Assembly: GCA_031835245.1 (NCBI GenBank) | Contig: JAVKOQ010000607.1 | Location: 1-24,373, forward strand | Direction: 5' to 3' | DNA from: Balamuthia mandrillaris | Taxonomy: Eukaryota; Discosea; Longamoebia; Balamuthiidae | Length of the DNA stretch: 24,373 bases | Shown here: positions 1 through 10,984 of the stretch, piece by piece | Layout of the letters: each line of letters opens with the position of its first letter | Numbering within the stretch: the first letter of the stretch is position 1 | Notes under the pieces: generated by a model | Told to the model about the DNA's origin: nothing | What the model saw: the letters and a program-made list of their open reading frames with translations, nothing else | Database searches by the model: none | Translations under genes and position numbers: made by a program

Positions 1-1
1 A

Positions 2-3000
2 GGAGGAGCAGCTGCTGAACGACCAACCAGAACAGCGGCTGGAAGAGACAGGGAGAGCAATGAACGCCGAGGACGGCGGCTCGTACAACAGGGATCTCTC
101 AACGGTAGAAGCAGCGCACCGCAGCGCAGCTCTCGCTCTCGCTCGCCCACCCGTCTAGCACGGCACGCAAGCAACCTGAACAAGGGCTCAATTTCTAATT
201 CCTTTACGCGGTCCTCTTCTTCCTCCGCTTCGTCTACTGCCTTTCCTCTTACCGCTACTTCACCTCCACGCTCCTCGCCATTGGCCACCTACACCTCTCA
301 TGTATCCGCTGCTTCCTCTCCCGACACACTTGCGGAGGGTCCTCCCTCTTCTTCGTCGTCTTCTGTGAGTGCAGCACCATCAATAACGTCACTCCCTTCT
401 TCTGAACTACCAACCAGTGGTATGAGTAATGGCGAGGTAAGGCAGCGGAGACGACCAGCCAGCAGAGAACCACCAACCACGAGAGCCCATGGAGGCGACA
501 CTGAAACTAAAGCGCGCTCCACCCGTAGCGCACGAGAGCGGCGGCATCGCATACCTCCACCATCTGCATCTTCTCCATCAATGCTACTTTCCTCGAAACC
601 ACGAACAACCGCAACAACTGCCATAGATAACCCTTCAGCTTCTTTCAGCGAGGGAGGATGGGTGCAAGTCTTGCAAGCAGTGGGACGCATGCTGCTGTTC
701 CTTGTACAAAGTTTAGGCTTCTTAGTTCTCTTTATGGCGCAGAGCATCTCACAAGGAATTCAAACCTGTCGCAAGAAAGATGGTTCATCTCCACCCGCCA
801 CAACCACACCCGTTGTCACCAACAAATCTCCGGCACCAAGCCCTCGCGCCAACATGAAAAGAAGACAAACGCTGGCAACACCGCTCGTCAGTAGCACTAA
901 CAAAAACAAAAACAACGACAGCATCCTGAAAGAAGAGGAACCCATATCCAAAACAACCGACAACAACACTAACCACAGCAACACAAGCAATGATACCAAC
1001 TCACGAACGAATGCTGTTGTGGCCAACATTAAACAGGAAGATGTGGCCCTAGTCCCTCGCTCTCCTATCAGAGGTCGCAAACGAAGCGGCACAGAGAGCG
1101 ACAGAGTCGCAGCACAGCGTGCCGTGCGAGCACAACTACCACTGGAACTGCGCACCAAGAGACGCCTTAGTCTGGAGATACCTCAGATTCGTCTTACTCC
1201 GAGCGACTTGGGTGAAGAGGAAGGAAAGGAAGAAAGAAGAAGCCCACATGAACAAACCATCAAATCGCCAACCGAACGAAAACAAGGCGAGGAAAAAGAC
1301 CTGAAGAAGCAAGAAGAGGCAATGGACGACAGTTCGGACAGTTATTCTGATTGTTCAGCAGAGACGAGCGAGAGCGAAGATTTCACTGTCTACTGCGTAG
1401 AAGAAGGACGACGACGGCCACTCTACCAAGAAGGTGATGAAGAGAGATCGCAACCACAACAACAACCACAACCAAAGACGTCAGCACTTGCTTCTTTTCC
1501 TCCAAAGGCTTCCGACTTGGATGAAGAAACGAAAAAGGAGCTGCAGATTACCGGTCTTCAACAGACGTCATCATTCTCTCAGGAGGAGGGAAAGAAAACG
1601 AAAAAGAATAAGAAGAAGATGGAAAAACTGCTTCGCTCCAGGGAGAAGAAAGAAAAGAAGGCGGAGAAGAAACAGAAGGAGAGGCTGGAAAAACTGCAGC
1701 GAGAGGAACAGTCGGATGGAAGTTCCTCTCCACTGCGTCACTCTCATACGCTAGGATCCTTCAAGAAATTGGGCGCAGGCGCCGCTGGCTCCGCCACCAA
1801 GCCTATGCGCTCTTTAGTTCATACCATGTCTTCTTCTTGGGTTGGACGAAACTCTTCTTCAAGTGAAAAAGAAGGAACCCACAACAATAGCAACAGCAAC
1901 AGCCACAAAGAAAGCAAATCGTCATTGTTAGCAACACCCTCTTCAGCCTCAGCCGAGGAGGAACACGATTGGGAGAAAGACTATGAGAAAGAGGAGCTTC
2001 GCATTCCATGGAAGTCCACCGTGGGCATGTTCGATGCTTCCATCTCCGAGCCCGATTCCTCCGACCTGGGTTCTGACTGGTCCGACTACAGTTCCGCGTT
2101 GGACGGCATGAGCGACATTGACGACATGGAGGAGGAGGAGATGTTGGAGCAGAAGGCGGCTATCGCAAAGTTGGAAGAACTCGTTTGGCGGATTGTGAGC
2201 GGAGAAGGAGGCTTGGAGCGGAAGAAACATCGCAAAAAGATGAAAAACTTTCCCAAGTGTTTTACCGGCACGGAGCTAGTCACTTGGCTCTTGACGGAAC
2301 TCGGCCTGCAAACAAGAAGAGATGTACGTTCAATTTTCTGTCTTCTCTTTTTTTCTTAACTTTTTTCGGTGTCTTTGGCTAAATAATTTATTGTTTGATT
2401 CTTTAAGGCCGAGGCGGTGGGACAAGATCTATTGAGAGAACGACTTTTGCACCACGTTGCCAAGGACCGTTCCTTCAAAGATGGGCCGCAACTGTATCGC
2501 CTGCAATGGGACAGCCGACTGGCCAACACCTGTCTCAACATGCGCAAAATTTGGGCTATGCCCACTCGTCCCGCTGAAGAAGTTGTCTATCATCTGGTAA
2601 GAAGCAGAATCTTTAATTCAAAACATGAAACTAACGCAAAACTAACAAAATTTATAGAACAAAATGGCGAATGATATGCTGCGACCACATACGTGCGAAG
2701 TCACCGCGGAGATAGATTTGGAGTCGTTGCGCGAAAGCAAAGAATATTATTCGTTTTGTCTTGCCACCTCCGAACTTCAACGGGTACTTTTGCTTGTTCT
2801 TCTTTTTCTTATCTTTGCGTTTTTCTTATCTTTTTGTTTCTCCTTTTCTGTTGTTTGCGTTTTGTAATGTAGGTGCCGTTTGCAGAACTTGCAGCAGAAC
2901 CTCGTAAAGCTTTTTTCCTTAATGTATATAACATCCTTGTAATTCACGGACAAGGTAAGATCAAATCTATCCTCTTCATGTTTTTCTTCGCTCTACCTGC

Positions 3001-3970
3001 TCTTCTTTCTCGTTCTTCCTTCCTTCTTATTCTTTTCCTTTCTTCTATCGTCTTTCCCCTTTCTTCTCTATCTCCTTTGCTGCTTCGCGTTCTTATTCTT
3101 CTTTCTTTAGTGGCACGAGGGGTAGCACGCAGTCCAATCTCCCGGCGAAGTTTCTACTCGGAGACAAGCTACCAAATGCGGGGCGGAGCCTACACCCTTA
3201 ACGACATTGAACACGGCATGCTTCGCGGCGAACGCTTCTCCTCTTCTTCCTCCTCTTCGTCTTCTTCCTCTTCTGCTTCCTCTTCTTCCTCTTCTTCTGT
3301 CGGCGGTCCAAAAATATCTCGCTCCTCTCCACGAAGTGGTGTCAACGCTAGCACAACTGCTCGGCGGCACGACGCCCAGCTCAAATGGGCGGCTGCTCCA
3401 GAGTTTACCGACCCGCGCATCAACTTTTTGGTCTCTGCGGGCGCTGGCTATCGTTTCTTGTACCTTAACAATGACGACCACTTCTCATCCAAAGACGATA
3501 TCATTAACGATTGGAACTATAACACTTCAACATCTTTAGAAACCACAAACATCGCCAGCAATGGAAAAGACAGAAAGAAAGGAGGAGAAGAGGAGGACGG
3601 AGAACGTCAGTTCTTGCCGTTCCTGCGGTTCGAGGAGCTGGAGGAACAATTGGAGAAGGCCACGCGCAAGAGCATCATGCAGGGAGTCGAGTTCAACTAT
3701 CCCAAGAAGGAGGTCACGCTGCCCGCTCTCTTCAAGTGGTACCACAACGACTTTGGCGGGACGGATCGCAGCGTGCTGGAGTTCATCCATCGATACCTTC
3801 CAGAGGGAGGGGCCGCCAGCAACTCTGTCAAGACCTTTCTGTCCACGGGGAGGTTCACCGTCAAGTACAAGGAGTTTGATTGGAATTTGGTGGGCATTGC
3901 GGATCGGGTGGAGGAGAAGGGGGATAACGTCTTGCTTGGCATTCGTAACAAGATCAACAAGCACATTTGA
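2..3970 (+). CDS. DEP domain - DUF547 protein, 5' end incomplete
   Basis: Five exons: 2-2323, 2408-2596, 2658-2783, 2873-2954, 3111-3970 (TGA), about 1192 residues within the window. The first exon is open to the left edge and Ser/Arg-rich there, so the gene probably starts outside; the first in-frame ATG inside is at 422. A hydrophobic or amphipathic stretch lies near 660-770 (LLFLVQSLGFLVLFM), then a long charged, low-complexity linker. A DEP domain runs over the end of exon 1 and exon 2 (CFTGTELVTWLL, then QLYRL). DUF547 follows in exons 3-5: AFFLNVYNILVIHG, LNDIEHGMLRG, DPRINFLVSAGAGYRF and VTLPALFKWYHNDFGG. A Ser tract interrupts it. DEP domains commonly bind membranes or signalling partners; the DUF547 function is unknown. 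Domain calls are firm, the start is not. Confidence 0.85.
60..155 (+). other. Short open frame overlapping gene 1 exon in another frame
   Basis: An ATG at 60 opens 31 codons ending at TAG 153-155. It lies in a different frame from the DEP-DUF547 coding frame, which is open across the same bases. It could be an upstream ORF only if the main protein begins at the ATG at 422. Support is weak. Confidence 0.15.
2955..3110 (+). other. Intron of 156 nt that keeps frame and has no stop
   Basis: The donor GTAAGA follows VIHGQ and the acceptor TTTAG precedes ARGVARSP. Splicing restores the DUF547 order. The intron is a multiple of three and open in frame, so retention would insert 52 mostly hydrophobic residues (T- and C-rich codons). 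Confidence 0.8.
3237..3297 (+). repeat. TCN-type serine tract inside DUF547
   Basis: A run of TCT/TCC/TCG codons encodes about 20 Ser with one Ala inside the DUF547 domain, between LNDIEHGMLRG and the DPRINF segment. The position fits a surface loop. Confidence 0.85.
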
Positions 3971-4008
3971 AACCCTTTTTCACGTTCTTTCTGTCGTTCT
4001 TACTTTCT

Positions 4009-6699
4009 TTATTTTTGAAACAAAGAACGAAGATCTTTAACGCCAAGGGTGGTGCCTTCATGGTGGCTACACTCCACTCTCGCGGCAGAGGGGCTGACCC
4101 CACCATCGTCCGCTGCGGTGTTGCCAGCCGTTGAGAGGGACGAAGTCCCGGAAAAGGCGTCGTGCGCCATTCGTCTCTTCTCCTCTTGTATTTCGAGTAT
4201 TCTCTCCTCTATGGAGCCTTTGATGATGAAACGCGTGACTGTGACCGGACGTTGTTGGCCTAAACGAAAGGCACGGTCGATGGCTTGTTGTTCTGCGGAT
4301 GGATTCCACCATGGATCCTATTTTTCATACGTTTGTTGTTAGTCAAAAAAAATAAAGACAACGGAGGAGAACAGAGGCAATTGACCATAAGATAGACGCG
4401 AGTGGCTTCCGTGAGATTCAAACCACAACCGCCGGTTTTCAAAGAGATGAGAAAAACAGTGGTTGAGGGATTACGTTTGAATCTGTTGATAGCCGCTGCT
4501 CTTTGTGATTTCGACAATGAACCTGTTTGTTAACAAAACATAGGATTTGGTTGTTATTAAGAGCGGATATAGATAAGGGGAAGAGAGAAGAGAAGAGAAC
4601 GACGAAGAGAAGAGAAGAGAAGAGAACGACGAAGAGAAGAGAACGACGAAGAGAAGAGAAGAGAAGAAAACAAACCATCCAGACGAACATAATGGAAGCC
4701 TTCCTGTTGTAAGGCCAGTTCGATGAGATCCAAACACATCGTAAACTGACTGAAGACTAAACACTTTTCTGGCGGTGAAGAAGACGAAGATGCAGAAACA
4801 GAAGAATCTTTCCTGTCTATGTCTTCCATTTCTCTTCGGGAAGAACAGTGTCTGTGCAATTCCTTAATGAGAGCTGCAATTTTAGTGCTTCGAAGGAAAT
4901 GGAACTCCTCTTCACTTTCCCCTTCTCCTTCCTCTTGTCGTATTTGTTTTCTTTCTTCTTCGTTCGCATTCCAAAAACTCGAATTTCTCTTCAATAATAA
5001 AGCTTTCAACGGTGTGGTAGGTGTCGCCCCTCGTTCTGCTTCTTCTATTCTGTTGTTTCTCCTTCGTTCTTCCTCAATTTGTTGCTGCTGTTGCGAAACA
5101 TTTTTCAACGTTTTGAGAGTGAGTTTTCGTCCACAAGAGAGAATGGGACAACGTCCTTCTCCTTCCATCTCCTCCCCTCCTGCTCCTTCTTTGCCGCGTC
5201 CTTCGATCAACCAATTCTCTATACACTCTTTACAAAAACGATGACCGCAACTAGTTTCCATCACATCTTCCTCAAAGTTGCTGTAACATATATAACATAA
5301 ATCTACACCGCCGTTACCTGCTTCTCCCATTGTTGCTTCTTCTTCCTCTTCTTCCTCTTCTTCATCCAAAACATTTTCTTTGTCGCTGTTTCGAATGAGA
5401 AGAAGTGATGCTTTGTGTCGTTCAAGAGGACTTCGTTTTGGTGTCGAAGACAATAAACAAGCTGCCAAATCAGCTGGTTTTCTTCTCTTTTTCTCCGTTT
5501 TGTTGTCGTTGATATCTTCTTCGTTGTTTTTGGCTAAAAGTTGTTGAAGAGTACGTTCGTATTCCCGTTTTAAGTCATGCAACGAAGATGTTTGTTTTCT
5601 GCCTTTTTGTTTGCGCCAATCTAAAGTGGTGCACATCAGAACGAGCAAAGGGTGAACGCAACATTGTCGCAGTCGTAAGAGAAGTTCTAAGATATGAATG
5701 TAATGCTTCAAAAGGTTTCCAGACTCCAAATAAGCATTAAATATAGATTGTGCATTTTCTATGTGAAGTTATAAAGAGAACAAAGTGAGAAAGACCAAAG
5801 ACAACAAAGAAAGAACAGAAAAAACGAACCGAATAAAGCGTTATAGAATTGACTCTCGGTTGGAGAAAACGGAGTCTCGATTTTAACGATGTGGCAAGGA
5901 GGAAGCGAGAGAATGGGTTTTCCATCAATGGTATGTTGCTTGGTTCGCCGCAGCACCACGCCTTGTAACATGTTTTGTAACCGAGACAAGCCACGCGAAT
6001 TGTTTCTACGGATCGGTTTCACTGTTTACAAAATCGTTAGCATGACAAAGAAAAGAAGAGAGAAGTGCTTTCATAGAGAAGAAGAAGAGTGGGAACGGGA
6101 AGAAAGAGAAGAGAGGGGCAAAGTACCAATCATAAGATTCCACCACCATCTGTCATTCATGTTCTCCGCTCGGATAAAATGCAACAAGCCTTTAAAGTAT
6201 AAATATAAGAGAACGAGCAAGAGATAGAGAGAGAGGAGAGAGAAGAGAGAAACGAACTATAAATGTCATCCAAACTATTTTGGATGGGAGTACCTGTAAG
6301 ACACCATCTGTTGGTGGCATTGAGATTGTAGGCGGCCAACGCTGCACGCGTGCTGCTGTTCTTTATCATTTGTGCTTCATCCAAAACTACTCTGTACCTT
6401 TTTGTTATTCAGCATTTTTTTGTGAGCTCTAAAAAAGAAGTTCATGTTGTGATGGCTGAGAGGTACCATCTAATAGAGTGAAGCGGGCTGTTGTTATTGT
6501 TGGTTTGTCTTCTGAGAGTTGAGTCGTTCTTTCTTTTAGACTTTTCATGCATATATTCCGCAGCCAACGTTCCATACGTTGTCAACACTTTGCACAAATA
6601 ACAGTAAGAAAATGACAGAAAGAAAAAGCATCGACAATGAGAATGAAGATAAGATAAGGAGGGGGAAGGTGGGAGTGAGAAAGGAAAAGGAGAGCGAGA

Positions 6700-6743
<44 letters not shown>

Positions 6744-9381
6744 GGAGTGATTTCGACAAACCGATTTCAAACTTGGACAACCAATGAATGTCTTTGGTTC
6801 TATTACTTCCGTAATAAACGAGAGCGGTCAAGCCTGCTTTTCGTTGTACTCGATTACGAGTCTCTTCTAGCCACTGATCCAACATTGACAAAGGGCACAC
6901 TATCAAAGTGCTTCTTCCACATCTATTGTTAGTTGCTGCTTCTGTTGTTGCTCGATTCATTGTGATCAAAGATAGCATTTGTATCTGTAATGAAAAGTAA
7001 GAAATAGAGAATGTAGATTTGCTCGCTGAAAAGTGGAACTTACTGTTTTGCCAAGACCCATGGCTGTAATGTATTTTTTTTTTGTATTTAATTTCAGCTC
7101 ACAAACTGAAGACATGAACAAGAGAAGAGAAGATGGGAGCAGAGAAGAGAGGGTGGAATAGGAAAAAACAAACCATCAGCAAGGATACCTCCTCTGGGAT
7201 TTGCTACCTCCGTCTCTCTGTCGAGCATCCATGCCAAGCCCTGCTTCTGGTATTGCAGCAACGGCACCAACAAATGAGGTGGCTGCTCTGTTTCTTTGTC
7301 CAAATCAGCGTTGATTTGCATGCTCGTGTAAAGGTCGTTGATAAGAAAGAGGTCATCGTTTGTTGGTCTGTTATTATTGGAGTTGTCGATTTCTTTGTCT
7401 TTACGCTTGTTGTCACTTTTATCTTTCTTGGAGGAGTTGCTGGTTGAGAGGCTGTTCTAATGATATTAATATTAACGGTAAAGAATAAAACAAAAAGGCA
7501 AAGAGACAAAACGTACGGGTCTTTGCTATCTTGCGAAACAGACAATGAAGTAGAAGAAGAGAGAGTAGAAGATGAAGAAGAGAAGCCAAGTAAAGTCGCA
7601 TGAAAGTTCTGTTGTTGTAAATTCTTTGCGAATCGTTCTCTATGAGAGCTCAAACTAGCTTCGGAACTAACACCTTCTTCCTCTTCTCCTTCTTCAGCTT
7701 TGATCTTTCCTTCGTGTTGTCCTCTTAATGTTTCCTCTTTCTTTTTATTCTTCTTCAGCATTAACGCTGGTGAAGAAGGGGGCGGTTGAACTCGTTTCTT
7801 GCTGTTGTTGGTACAATTGTTCCTCATTTTCAATTTTGTTGGAAGAGGAACAACCATTGAAGATGAAGATGCCGCTCTTACAAGTAAAGGCGATGAAGAA
7901 GACGAAGAAGAGGGGGAAGAGTAAGAAGGAGAAGAGAGAGACAAATTTTTGGTCTGTTCGAGTTGCCATGAAAGAGGCACGCGAGGTAACGTCGCGCTGT
8001 TAACTCGTCGTAGCAGGAACGGAGAGACGACCTCACTTTTCTTTTCTTTGTGGTTGCAGTTCTCTTCTTTTACTTCTTTTAACAACGTTACAGGTTGTTT
8101 ACGGTCGTCTTCCTCGTTTTCGCCCTCTTCTTCTTCATCATCTAATTGAGTGTTCTCCAAGAAAATAATGTTCCTTCGCTTTCGTTTTCTGTCCCAAAAG
8201 TCACGAATGTCTTTCTCAGAAGACGAAGAAGATGGAGAAGAAGAAAAAGCAGAGAATGAGGTGAACGTTAGCTTTCTTGCTAATGGTGGTTTATCGCACT
8301 TTCGCAATGGGGTTATTGGGCTGGATTGAGCTCGTTTTAACCTGAAGTGGAAAAATGAGCAAGAAGAAGCAGAAGAACAAGGACAACACCAACACCAACA
8401 AGTAATACAACAAGAAGCATACCGATATCGCTTCTCCTCAACAGCAGGACGCGTTTCGGGCGACCGACGACAAGATGCAGAAGAAGGCATGTCAGCACCT
8501 TCATTGTCCACGTCTTCAGCATCCTCGTTGTTGCCAGAAGGTGAAGAAGGAGAGGAATGTGACGAGAAAGAGTCGTCGAGAGGAGAAGAAAGTAGAACTT
8601 TAGAAGGCGAATGAATAACCGCTTGAGCTACAGAAGAAGAACGAGAGGAAGAGGAAGAGGAAGAGGAAGAAGCAGAAGGAAAGAGACAGAAAGCAGGAGA
8701 GGAAGGCGGAGACAAGCTCTTCTGCTTCTTCTTTTTCCGTGAGGCAGGAGAGGAGGGAACACGTTTGCCCGCCCTTGTTCGTTCCATTTCAGAGGCAGAG
8801 GACGAGGAGGAAGGAGAGGAGGGCCGCAACGGAGAGGAAAAGGGAGAGGAGGACAACAAAGGGGAGAGCGGTTGTGGGAGAAAAGAAGGAGAGAGAGAAG
8901 ATGGAGAAGGAGGAGCAGCGTTGTGGTGGTGGTTGTGGTTGTTGTGGTAGGGAGCTGAAGGACGGAGAGTGGAAGAGGAAGAAGAAGAAAATGGAAGAGG
9001 AGTGCGAGGAGCTAACACAGTGGCGGTGGGCGGGAGGGCGGGTGAGCGTAGCTGCAGAAACGATTCGTTGGTGGCGGCACTCGCCGTAGCAGCGGCAGCA
9101 TTGGAGGATGGGTCCTGCCAGTCGTAGGGAACGGTGCATTCGTCATCGCTGGAAAAGGAGGAGGCTTGCTCTTGTTGTGGTTGTCGATTGGAAGCAAGCA
9201 CTATTGTTGGTGACGACGGTTCATCTTCTTTTGACTTTGTGTGCTTTGGTTTGGAATCACGGGAGAGAAGACCGGGAACTGGAAGCAAGATGTCGTCGTC
9301 CACTTGGGAATCTAGTTCCTCCTCTTCTTCCTCCTCCTCTTCCTCTTCTCCCAACATCTTTCGTTGCTGCTGTTGTTGCAT
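4009..9381 (-). CDS. RAD16/RAD5-type SNF2 ATPase with RING finger
   Basis: Twelve exons: 9381-8423, 8341-7517, 7451-7174, 7063-7044, 6984-6762, 6587-6467, 6397-6258, 6189-6127, 6021-5830, 5758-4676, 4522-4386, 4317-4009 (TAA); 1449 residues, all phases close. The ATG at 9381 follows an in-frame TAG. Residues 1 to about 640 are low-complexity Ser/acidic; no HIRAN domain was seen, which favours RAD16 over RAD5/HLTF. Lobe 1: [20 protein letters not shown] (689-694), LDEAQ (about 814-818), LTGTPIQN. Lobe 2: [40 protein letters not shown] finger (1095-1149) sits between the lobes, as in the Rad5/16 group. Known relatives are nuclear DNA translocases and ubiquitin ligases in repair or PCNA polyubiquitination; this role is inferred. 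The stop lies 38 bp from the opposing DUF547 gene stop. Confidence 0.93.
4574..4670 (-). repeat. GAAGA/GAACGAC repeats in an intron of the SNF2 gene
   Basis: Imperfect units of GAAGAGAA and GAACGACGAAGA (top strand), pyrimidine-rich on the sense strand, fill most of the intron at 4523-4675 between the codons for VRLDG and SLSKSQ. Confidence 0.85.
5133..5297 (-). other. RING finger between SNF2 lobes, RBR-like last cysteine pair
   Basis: The encoded motif reads CYIC, then [13 protein letters not shown], then CPILSC. The first six ligands have ordinary RING spacing. The last pair is C-x4-C rather than the usual C-x2-C of Rad5/Rad16 RINGs, and resembles the RING1 of RBR ligases such as Ariadne. 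The loop before it carries a Gly/Glu-rich insertion. Confidence 0.8.
6703..6742 (-). repeat. (GA)n in an intron of the SNF2 gene
   Basis: A pure GA run on the top strand, CT on the sense strand, lies in the intron at 6588-6761. Confidence 0.95.
7044..7063 (-). other. 20-nt microexon carrying the Walker A motif
   Basis: The sense sequence is CC followed by codons for MGLGKT, between an acceptor (ATTACAG, ending 7064) and a donor (GTAAGT, from 7043). It takes phase 1 from the exon ending at 7174 (codons for ILAD plus G) and passes phase 0 to the exon starting at 6984 (IQMLSL). The joined product is ILAD-A-MGLGKT-IQMLSL, the canonical SNF2 motif I region, so the exon is needed for a working enzyme. 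Confidence 0.88.
8342..8422 (-). other. Intron of 81 nt, multiple of three and stop-free
   Basis: On the sense strand a GTATGC donor follows codons for EEKRY and a CACTTCAG acceptor precedes LKRAQSS. The 81 nt are open in the same frame and would add a very Cys-rich stretch ([12 protein letters not shown] and so on). That composition, and the good splice sites, favour an intron, but read-through would keep the frame. Confidence 0.6.
8620..9345 (-). repeat. Low-complexity Ser/Glu coding stretch, SNF2 protein N terminus
   Basis: Dense TCC/TCT and GAG/GAA codons encode Ser-rich segments and an acidic run near the start (about ten Glu after MLGEE). The frame is open throughout exon 1. No domain was recognised; disorder is likely. 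Confidence 0.7.
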
Positions 9382-9580
9382 TCTTTTTGCGGCAACTTGC
9401 TTCTGTTGTTTCTATTTGCTTTCTATTGGCATGAGCGATAATTTGTCGTTATATCCTAAAATGGTAAATAAACAATAAATACTTCTTTAAAAAGGAAAAA
9501 TAATTTAAAATATTATCTGACGAAAAATCATCTCATCGGAAATCGAATAATTTAACACTATTTACAATAATCGCAGAAAG
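9382..9580. other. AT-rich gap between the SNF2 gene start and JmjC gene stop
   Basis: A gap of 199 bp between two minus-strand genes. It must hold the promoter of the SNF2 gene and the 3' end of the JmjC transcript. No specific element was recognised. Confidence 0.5.
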
Positions 9581-10984
9581 TTATCGCATATTCACGGGTA
9601 CTGTCTCGCTGGACAGCATGTCCCACGGAATGGTGATCGACACGGAGCCCTGCTGCATGGTGGTCACGTGGTGCCACCACCCTGGCGGCGTGTACAGCAC
9701 CTCCCCAGGGGAGAGCATCACGTTGAATGCGGTCCGTTCGTCGGTGGCGTCGCGCGCCTCGTCCTGCAGGAAGCGTTCATAGAATCGAGGAAACTTGGCA
9801 GGATAGTCCAGCTCTTTCCCTTTCTTGCTCAGGCTCTCTGTTGGAGCGCACCAGCACGCCGTAAGCAGAAGAATGAGAACAACAAGAAGGAAGCAGAGAA
9901 AGCAAACCATTGGCATCTCCCTCAAACAACAGTGCGTGCAATCTCAGCCGGCTGGCGTGGGCGGAGGGGTGCAGGGCCGAGTTGGGGTAGACGTTCCTGG
10001 TCTCCTCCGGGGAGAACAAAGTGACCTGCTTGAGGCCCTCCACCTGGACCAACAGTCCATGGCACCGGTCGTAGTGCAACGGGGTGACGCACCCCTCCGT
10101 GCTGACCCACATTCTCATCAGGTCCTGTCTAAACCGTCGTGAAGAAGAGGAGGAAGTGTCGGTTGTGGTGGATGAAGAAGGAGAACGAAGAAACTCTTCT
10201 TCGTGAAAAGGTTGGATATCCTGAAATAGAGCTGCAGGTATTTTGCTTCTCCAGTATAACCTCTTATAAGCAGTTTCTCCCGTAAGACTTTCTACCTCCT
10301 CCCCGTCATCTTCTGCTTCGTCCCACTCGTCAACGTCCTCCTCTTCCGCTTCTTCTTGCAGAGATAGCGCTCCTTTCTCTTTGCCTTTGGTCCCTTCCGA
10401 AACGGGTTGCTGGATGACTGTTTTGAAAGCAGAGGCGGTGGCGGGCAGAGCCAACGTCCGGGCGATGCGATCCAACAGAGCGGACAACGCTACCGGCACC
10501 TTGCTCACAAACTCCTCGTTGTCGAGAAAGTTCCTGTCGTCTTTGGACATCATGGCCGCCACCTTTCCTTCTGCCAGTCCATATTCTTTGTTTGCCAAAA
10601 CGCTTGTTCGGTTAGCAAAAAACCAGCAGTTGAACTGGGGACAGAAAGGGGAGAAGAAGAAGAACAAGAACAAGAACAAGAACAAGAAGAAGAACAAGAA
10701 GAAGAACAAGAACAAGAACAAGAACAAGAACAAGAACAAGAACAAGAACAAGAACAAGAACAAGAATACGGAAACAAATGTGTACCAAAGGAAAAACATT
10801 TGTGGGTTCGTTCTAGCTGTAATAGGTAGCCTGGGAAAGTGCAACCGGAAGAGAAGAGCTTCCATCCAAGAGTAAAGTCCGTGAGCACTACCGGCTGAGA
10901 GGGATACCGAAAGCCGTTCCTCTCCCGCCTCTCCACAAACTGTTTCACAGTCAACCTCTCCGGCTGGCATCCAAAGAGCGGCAT
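9581..10984 (-). CDS. JmjC-domain Fe(II)/2-oxoglutarate oxygenase
   Basis: Three exons: 10984-10846 (or to 10786), 10585-9908, 9837-9581 (TAA); about 357 or 377 residues. The start is the ATG of MPLFGCQPERL. Exon 1 shows VERRERNGFRYPSQPVVL, the entry of small JmjC proteins such as TYW5 and JMJD5. Exon 2 has the metal and cofactor core CVTPLHYDRCHGLLVQVEG, with HYD as the HxD pair (10068-10076) and a following VTLFSPEE. Exon 3 gives PGEVLYTPPGWWHHV with the distal His, then VSITIPWDML. All Fe ligands are present, so it should be active. Family members hydroxylate proteins or tRNA bases; the substrate here is unknown. An acidic insertion (about 10270-10360) separates the helical part from the core. 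The first-intron donor is uncertain: GTTGCA at 10845 gives the family-like length, while GTACAC at 10785 adds 20 residues. Confidence 0.88.
10658..10766 (-). repeat. (AACAAG)n in the first intron of the JmjC gene
   Basis: Tandem AACAAG/AAGAAG units on the top strand, read as CTTGTT on the sense strand. They lie inside the first intron, before a pyrimidine-rich stretch ending CCCCAG. Confidence 0.93.

Noticed and set aside
8342-8422. Cys-rich coding segment in the SNF2 N-terminal region as a zinc-binding domain
   Set aside because: It is bounded by good splice sites and the cysteines show no regular spacing, so an intron is more likely.
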